Part shown: positions 58,401 to 64,000 of the stretch, one piece after another | Position numbering within the stretch: the stretch's first letter is position 1 | Layout of the letters: the number at the start of each line of letters is the position of its first letter | Source of the DNA: Euphorbia lathyris | Lineage: Eukaryota > Streptophyta > Magnoliopsida > Malpighiales > Euphorbiaceae | Direction of reading: 5' to 3' | Length of the DNA stretch: 64,000 bases | Assembly: GCF_963576675.1 (NCBI RefSeq) | Contig: NC_088919.1 | Location: 62,764,578-62,828,577, forward strand | Notes under the pieces: generated by a model | Told to the model about the DNA's origin: nothing | The model's input: only the letters and a program-made list of their open reading frames with translations | The model's database searches: none | Translations under genes and position numbers: made by a program

Positions 58401-59945
58401 GAAAGAGTTGGAAGGTAAAAATTGCAGAAGAAATTGAATTTACACCAAAAAAATAGTAATGTTCATGGAAAATATGGAGTCAGTTTTAGAGATAGGAAAC
58501 GCGTTTTTCCTTTTTGATTCCAAGGGGAATCAAAACTGATTACCATGTACTTAGAGGGGAATCACTGATTCCAATATTTATGAGAATGGAATTCCCATTC
58601 CCTAACTATTTTTGTTTAACAAAACGATAGGAAAGAAAACATGTTATCCTCATCCCGATACTTATGTGATTTTTTTCCCCAACCAAATACCCCTTTAGAT
58701 TTCAGAAGTGGAATATTCCCATGTAAGTATTTTTCTTAGCCAAATGCACTGCACGGTATGATTGCATAGGCCAAAAAGATGCCAATAACAAGGATGCAAG
58801 GTAATAAAGAGTGAAACATAATCATAGCTTGATTTGAATGTCAACGAAATTTAGAAAACATGAACTTAGAAATGATATATAAATTCAATAAGCAATGTAG
58901 AAGGTAATAACGTACAGAAGTTACAATGACATGGCTGGCTCCTTCTTCTATGTAATTTAAACAATTGTTTGTGTTGATACCACCTCCAACTTGCAGACCA
59001 CCTAGATTATGTCAATCCTCGCAGTAAGTTCAGCAGAGGAAAAATCTGGATTTAAAATCTCAGTATGATCAACAATGTGAAATGTCAGGCTTGATCTTCC
59101 TACTGGAAACAGATTATTAGCTATTCATATTAATTGGCATCCTAAGACTGCTAGAAGCATAATATTTCAAATGTACCAGAGAAACAAAAACAGAAAGCAG
59201 TTAAATACCCTACCAGGATAAGCATGCAGTGCTTCTACAGCTGCAGCTTTGCTCAGGGGATCAGCTCCAAGCATGATCACATGGCCTCCCATTAACCCAT
59301 CTTCTTTGTACAAATCAGCAAACTCCCCTGCTGACTTATCTGATTCAAAGTTTGTCACAAGATTTGTCCCTTCTTCCTTTGAATCAGAAAGGGTAGACCC
59401 AACAATTTGCTTCACTTTTCCCTAATAGAAATCAAACGACTACAAAAATTAATCTCAAGAAGTTCAACTGAAGGAGAAGTAGAATGAATACATAGAACTA
59501 GGATTTTCAAGAAAGAAGTTATCCTGTTCTAGTTGTACATTTTAAAATGAAGTAGTTCTTTCATGAATTAAATGAATCATATTAATCTAGTGACAATGCT
59601 GATATTCAAAAATCCAACTTTATGAATAATTAGAAAATGGAATAAGAGGAAAAGCTGCAATACCTTGTGTATATCTATGCAAGGGCGGAAGCGAACAGCA
59701 CATTGAATAGACAAGCGAGAAGATCCTACAAAATAAAAATGAAAATGAAAATGAAAATCAGTGTTCACGAAATGAAAACCCCAAGGGAAGTAATAATAGG
59801 ATCAGGCCAGAGAGAAAGCAGACATACTGGAGTCAAATGAAGGGAAGGAAATGATCGATTTGCAGCGCTTTCGAGAGTTAAAGTTCCTTTCAAGTGAATT
59901 GAAACCGCAGGTGTAAGAAGTAGCACGGAGGCTGCCGGTTCTCAT
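55463..59945 (-). CDS. HISN3: HISN3: ProFAR (BBMII) isomerase, chloroplast, 311 aa, eight exons
   Basis: Proposed minus-strand join: 59945-59828, 59725-59664, 59421-59214, 59001-58916, 57560-57459, 57197-57064, 56058-56010, 55639-55463. GT-AG borders and phases all agree, and the stop is TAA. The enzyme (EC 5.3.1.16, HisA fold) opens the ring of N'-ProFAR to PRFAR, the fourth step of histidine synthesis, in plastids. The first 50 or so residues look like a transit peptide (Ser, Arg, Asn rich). Then come [20 protein letters not shown] (first strand with the likely catalytic Asp), [31 protein letters not shown] (phosphate loop), [12 protein letters not shown] (likely second Asp), [10 protein letters not shown], and [18 protein letters not shown] with [18 protein letters not shown] (second phosphate loop). 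Arabidopsis HISN3 (At2g36230, APG10) is about 304 aa. Introns hold a MITE (56558-56882) and a larger element with a SINE (57679-58695). Single-copy essential gene in plants, so probably active. Confidence 0.95.
56558..56882. mobile_element. MITE in a HISN3 intron
   Basis: The left end aggataagggccaaatttaa and the inverted right end agggataaagaccaaattta match, and both continue into ccctaacgtt. It is a near-palindrome of 325 bases without an ORF. It lies in intron 6. Confidence 0.75.
57679..58695. mobile_element. Larger MITE/DNA element in a HISN3 intron, containing a SINE
   Basis: The left end gggtgtttggttcaaactcc and the inverted right end gggtatttggttggggaaaa are similar, with AA/TTTA-type flanks. 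Words such as ggaattggaatt on the left and ggaattcccattcc on the right mirror each other. It lies in intron 4. The Au SINE at 58126-58317 is inserted inside it, so this element is older. Confidence 0.6.
58126..58317 (-). mobile_element. Au-type SINE with perfect 17-bp target duplication
   Basis: aagttgcaggtagagta flanks it at 58109-58125 and 58318-58334. The minus-strand B box gggttcgagtct is at about 58252-58262. Its body is close to the SINE at 27666-27848 (shared ccccgctaagcgagggtc and acaagggtgtactaggggca). The intact target duplication suggests recent insertion. Confidence 0.95.
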
Positions 59946-60301
59946 CCTGCCCAATGCCGTCCAATTGAAGAAGATTCAAGGTCCGACGACTCACTGAACG
60001 GCAGGAGGTAGTTTGCTTATAAAAGGAAGAAAGTCCAATCGGAAAATCGCAACAGCCTCGAAGGATGCCTTTGCCAGAGTAACACCGGCGAAGGTAAGGG
60101 CGGCTTGAACTCTCTGATTCGACTTGGGTATTCAAACCCGCTCCTGAAATTACAAGGTTGCCCCTATTATCAATACTTATTTTCTGTGTAAATTACGCTC
60201 ATGGTCCTTCAATTTTAATCTTACTTTCTTCGTAATCCTAAACTTAAAAAACAGAATAAATTTCTTGAAATTTATCCCATAATGACGTTACCTACCAGGA
60301 T

Positions 60302-60899
60302 TAGGGCTATAAATGAGCCGAGCCGCTCATGAACAGCTTAGTGGCCGGCTCGATAAAAGCTCGGCTCGACTTGTAAACGAACCGCTCGTGAGCACGATTT
60401 ATTGTCTCGGTTCGTAAATGAGCCGAGTTTGAGCAGGCCAAAGCTTGCGAACAGACTCGATGAGAACATTTATGAATAAATTTTAGCTTTGTAGAAAACT
60501 ATATAGTTTTGTGCGAGTTCACAAATATTTAAATTTAATATTATTTTATTTGTTATTAGATAAGTTCATTCAAAAACATAATAAATAAGTAATAGACGAA
60601 CTATTTGTAAGCATCTTGTTTATGTACACAATTAAAGAGATATTTGCGAGCACACTTCATAAATATAATTAATGATTTACTCACAAACAATTCATGGTTA
60701 GATAATTTTCTTAATGAATCAAGTCCAAAGAGAATTTTGAGCTCGAAACAAGCTCGAAGCCCGGTTTGAGCTCGTTTATTTTCTAATGAGCTGAGTCGAG
60801 CTTGAGCAAGCTAAAGCTCGGCTCGGATTCGAACTCGTTAATTTTATAGCGAGCCGAGCTTGAACAGCCAAAGCTCGGCTCGGCTTGATTACAGCCCTA
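60302..60899. mobile_element. hAT element, non-autonomous, 598 bp
   Basis: Perfect 8-bp target duplication accaggat at 60294-60301 and 60900-60907. The ends are tagggctataaatgagccg and, inverted, tagggctgtaatcaagccg. Many gagccgag/ctcggctc words near both ends form sub-terminal repeats. It lies about 350 bases upstream of the HISN3 start codon. Confidence 0.9.
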
Positions 60900-61102
60900 A
60901 CCAGGATGATTTAGTGCTAGAAAATTCCTAACTCTTTCCCTTTTGCTCACATTCATGTTGGAGTTGTTCAAAATGATTTAGTGAAAACATTTTCCATTTA
61001 AATTCATTCAACTCCACCTACCAGGATGCACCATGCACTAGCTTAACTCCTGAAGGAATTATCGGAGCTGTGGAGACACTATCCCAAGTAAAATCTTATA
61101 AC

Positions 61103-62270
61103 CAGTGGCGGATCCAGCCCAGGGTTCGGGGGCTCCAGCCCTCCGGCCCCCGACTTCACCCTTGAATAATATTTGTTTGGTACTTAATAGCCCCCATAAT
61201 TTTAGTTTATGTTAACGTTTTTGTAATATAATTTTAATATTTTAAGATAATTGAGTTGGTTAATAGACATTTTTCTTCTCTTTGAGTTCAAATCTCTTGA
61301 ATCTTATTTTTTATAAAGCTTTTATTTATCTATTTGAATTTTTTTTCTAAATAACTTTATTATTTTTAGGGTAAAGTTCAAATAAAACCCTTGTGGTTTC
61401 ACTAATTTTCAGATAAAGGACTGTGGTTTACTTTTTGTCAAAACGAGGACTGAGGTTTTTAACTTTAGCAAAATAAGGACTTTTTCGATTGATACTATTA
61501 AAATCACCCTTAACAACTTCAAAAATGACATATTTTAAGAACTACTAATATTCTAAGCAACTTTAATTCTTCAACTTTTTTTATTTCGAGATTATTTAGA
61601 TGATGTTTGGTAAAGAGAGAGAAAGTTAATGTTTAGAAAGAGAAAGTTCCAAAAAAGATTATTTTCTAAAATCGAAAATGTAGTTCCATAGAAAATATGA
61701 CATTGAACAACTTTAATTCTTGAAATTTTTCATTTTCAGGTCGATAAAGATAGTTTTAATAGCATTATTAAAAGTGCGAAACCTCAGTCCTCGTTTTGAC
61801 AAAAAGTAAATCACAGTCCTTTATCTAAAAATTAGTAAAACCACAGGGGTTTTATTTGAACTTTCCCCTTATTTTTATTAATTACTTTCTATATCTTCTT
61901 ATCTATTTAAATTTTTTTCTAAATAACTTTGTTATTTTTATTAATTACTTTCTATTTCTTCTTAATTTTGTGTACTATTTCTTTTCTAAATCAATTTTTA
62001 CACTTTTGAAACTAAAAAAAAAAACTTAATTTTTAAATTAAATTATACTTTACGAAGAGTTGTATAATTAAAAAGATAAAAGTTGTATAATTTTTAAGAA
62101 ATTAGTATTGTTTTTATAAAATATTAAATATATCTACTTCTTCATTTAAAAAAAATATATATATCTATTTTGTTTAGGCCGAACACTTTTAGAGTGGCGG
62201 AGGCTAAAAAAAATTACGGGTTGGAGTTTAGAAATTTTCTCTATCTTTATAAATCTAACTCCGACACCAG
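61103..62270. mobile_element. DNA element with CAGTGGCGGATCCAG end, decayed
   Basis: The left end cagtggcggatccagcccag is a terminus seen in many plant genomes. A decayed inverted counterpart (ctccgacaccag) is near 62259-62270. No transposase was recognised. It hosts the nested element at 61369-61868. Confidence 0.4.
61369..61868. mobile_element. Inverted-repeat MITE nested in the previous element
   Basis: The left arm ggtaaagttcaaataaaacc continues to ctttttgtcaaaacgaggac. The right arm carries the reverse complements gtcctcgttttgacaaaaag and ggttttatttgaacttt. The arms match over about 100 bases. Related blocks are at 2413-2735 and 14820-15130. Confidence 0.8.
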
Positions 62271-62814
62271 CAGCAAACTTACCTTTTTAGTTTTTAACTT
62301 TTAACTTATTTACTATTAAAAAGTAAAAAGAACCATATTATTGTACGGTAGAGACTATGGAAAATGTGTCTCACCTTTCTCTATAGAAAATGTTATTTTA
62401 TTTTAAAATTGAGGCAGGATATGTATAACCACTTTTTTTTATTTTAAAATTAAGAATTTATTCTGGGATTTCTGAGAAAATGTTATTTTATTTTAAAATT
62501 AAAGCAGAATATATTTTATTTTAGAAAGTTTTATCGTTGCTTGAGAAGTTTCAGTCTTGTGATGCGAAAACATGGATATTCGAGAAGCCTTAAACTGATT
62601 AAAGGATTTGGATGAGATTGAAATTGAGTTACATATTATGACATATGTTACTCATTTAGCTTGAGTCAAGTTTCCGATCTTTCTGTAATATTTTGTTTGT
62701 TAATTATAAATTCTTATTAAGTTTATTTCCTCATGTGAAAATTAGTTGTATTCTGCGACTGCGAATGTGTAGCCTATGACATAGCTAGAACTAACTTTTC
62801 TCGTGGATGTTTAA

Positions 62815-63320
62815 CCCTTAATACATCATTTGCCCCTTCTCCAATAAGTTTGATTGACCCCCTAAATTTTCAAAGTGTCTCGATAGCCCACTCAACTTGC
62901 ATAAAATGTTCAATTAGCCCCCTGAACTCATATAAAATGTAATCATTTGATCAATCGAGTACAAAAAAAAAGTAAGTTAAATGCGAAATATATATTGTAT
63001 GTTTCTTAGAATGTTATTACATAATTCACATAATAGATTAAAAATGAAGTTCTTACTTACTCAACTATAAAACTTATCTTCTCTAGTGTTAGAACCACAT
63101 ACCTCAAACTTGGTCATTTCACTTTTTTTTAAACGCGTGCAATACATCTTCCACATTTAATTTACTTTTTTTACCACCAAATGATCAATTAATTACATTT
63201 TACGCGAGTTTAGGAGACTAACTGGACATTTTATACAAATTGAGGAGACCGTCACTTTGAAAATTCAGAGATCAATCAAGCTTTTTGGACAAGTTTAGAA
63301 ACAAATGATGTATTAAGCCT
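62815..63320. mobile_element. MITE of the GGCTTAATACAT family, second copy
   Basis: The ends cccttaatacatcatttgcc and, inverted, ggcttaatacatcatttgtt match those of 19149-19608. The interior has the same ttgcataaaatgttcaatta and aagctttttggacaagttta lines. Confidence 0.75.
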
Positions 63321-64000
63321 TTCTTTATTCATCAAACTTTGTATCTTTTATCTTATTTAATGAAATTCCTTTTGCTTTCTATAAATTCAACATTACAACA
63401 TACATATATATTATAAAATAAACATTACAAGTTGATATATGTAATGATGTATTAAACCTAATTAATTGCTCTATTCAATTAATCAAGTGTGATTTTTTAA
63501 CCTGAATTAATCAAGTTGTTGAAAGATTCAATTGGACAGTAGCTAAATTAATAAAATCATTATAAATCCACCAAACAGACTAAATGCCAAATTCAAAAGC
63601 ACAAAAGATGCAGATTTCTTCCAGCGAAATGCAGCTTACAAATTTCAAATCTTTGCATCATTAACGGCTATAAATCATCATCACATCACAAAGAATCATT
63701 TTAGTAGTAATATATATGCACCTACAATTATGCTCCCACACACAAGTAATGTTTGTTAGAAGGGATTTGGAATATTAGTTGTGGTTTCCATCAGAACTTT
63801 GCAACTTCATCTCCATGGATATTTTGCAGAATTCAACAGCAAGAACAATCTCTTAAGTAATTCTGGAAACAAGTAGACCTGCACAACATGTTCAACTCCA
63901 TTTTAAAATCAACATGAATATTTTATTAAGCAGCTAAATTCTTCCTAATGTCTCCAAAATTAAACACGGAGAACACGCTATCAAATCGTCAAGTGGAAAC
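63321..64000. other. Gene-free end of the window
   Basis: AT-rich with no convincing ORF or bounded repeat. The final 20 bases resemble a string near 26704, so a repeat may continue past the end. Confidence 0.35.

Noticed and set aside
1..64000. CRISPR arrays, bacterial operons, organellar or viral genes
   Set aside because: None seen. Repeats are all of eukaryotic transposon type, and genes have plant introns.

Overview
This window is nuclear DNA from a eudicot plant. Genes are intron-rich, with GT-AG introns and TATAAATA promoters. The background is AT-rich and dominated by plant transposable elements: Ty1/copia, Ty3/gypsy Tat-type, L1 and RTE LINEs, Au-like SINEs, a TRIM, CACTA, hAT, Mutator-like and pogo elements, and many MITEs. 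Nothing bacterial, viral or organellar was recognised.

Four host genes can be supported. (1) 3790-4278 (+): a small intronless PADRE/DUF4228 protein. (2) 20286-21752 (-): a P-class pentatricopeptide repeat (PPR) protein. (3) 34131-38508 (-): an eight-exon SOUL heme-binding protein of the plastid type, 298 residues as I splice it. (4) 55463-59945 (-): an eight-exon gene for the plastid histidine-biosynthesis isomerase HISN3 (HisA family), 311 residues as I splice it. From memory, the closest Arabidopsis relatives of (2) and (4) are neighbours (At2g36240 and At2g36230). If so, this is old microsynteny now stretched over about 34 kb by transposons and by the SOUL gene.

Layout: 0-3.7 kb, MITEs and repeat debris. 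3.8-5.9 kb, the PADRE gene, followed by three tandem units that each join a piece of the gene 3' region to a CACTA copy. 6.6-11.4 kb, retroelement-derived non-coding DNA. 12-16.4 kb, nested inverted-repeat elements and a complete TRIM. 17.2-20.3 kb, a decayed second copy of part of the SOUL gene, loaded with insertions and ending in a gypsy fragment that abuts the PPR stop codon. 21.8-27.9 kb, hAT, pogo and SINE elements. 27.9-32.8 kb, a complete but dead copia element. 33.5-38.5 kb, the SOUL gene with an RTE LINE in one intron. 39.6-45.9 kb, two LINEs, one full length. 46.3-55.2 kb, a decayed Tat-type gypsy element with an antisense extra ORF and a 3' LTR. 55.4-60 kb, HISN3. 60.3-63.3 kb, more hAT elements and MITEs.

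The most informative structures are these: the two SOUL copies, which act as filled and empty target sites and so prove three insertions; the triplicated gene-tail/CACTA units; and the antisense, apparently intron-bearing ORF in the Tat element. No new functional system was found. Exon boundaries were assigned by eye from splice sites, reading frame and remembered family sequences. They need transcript data to confirm.
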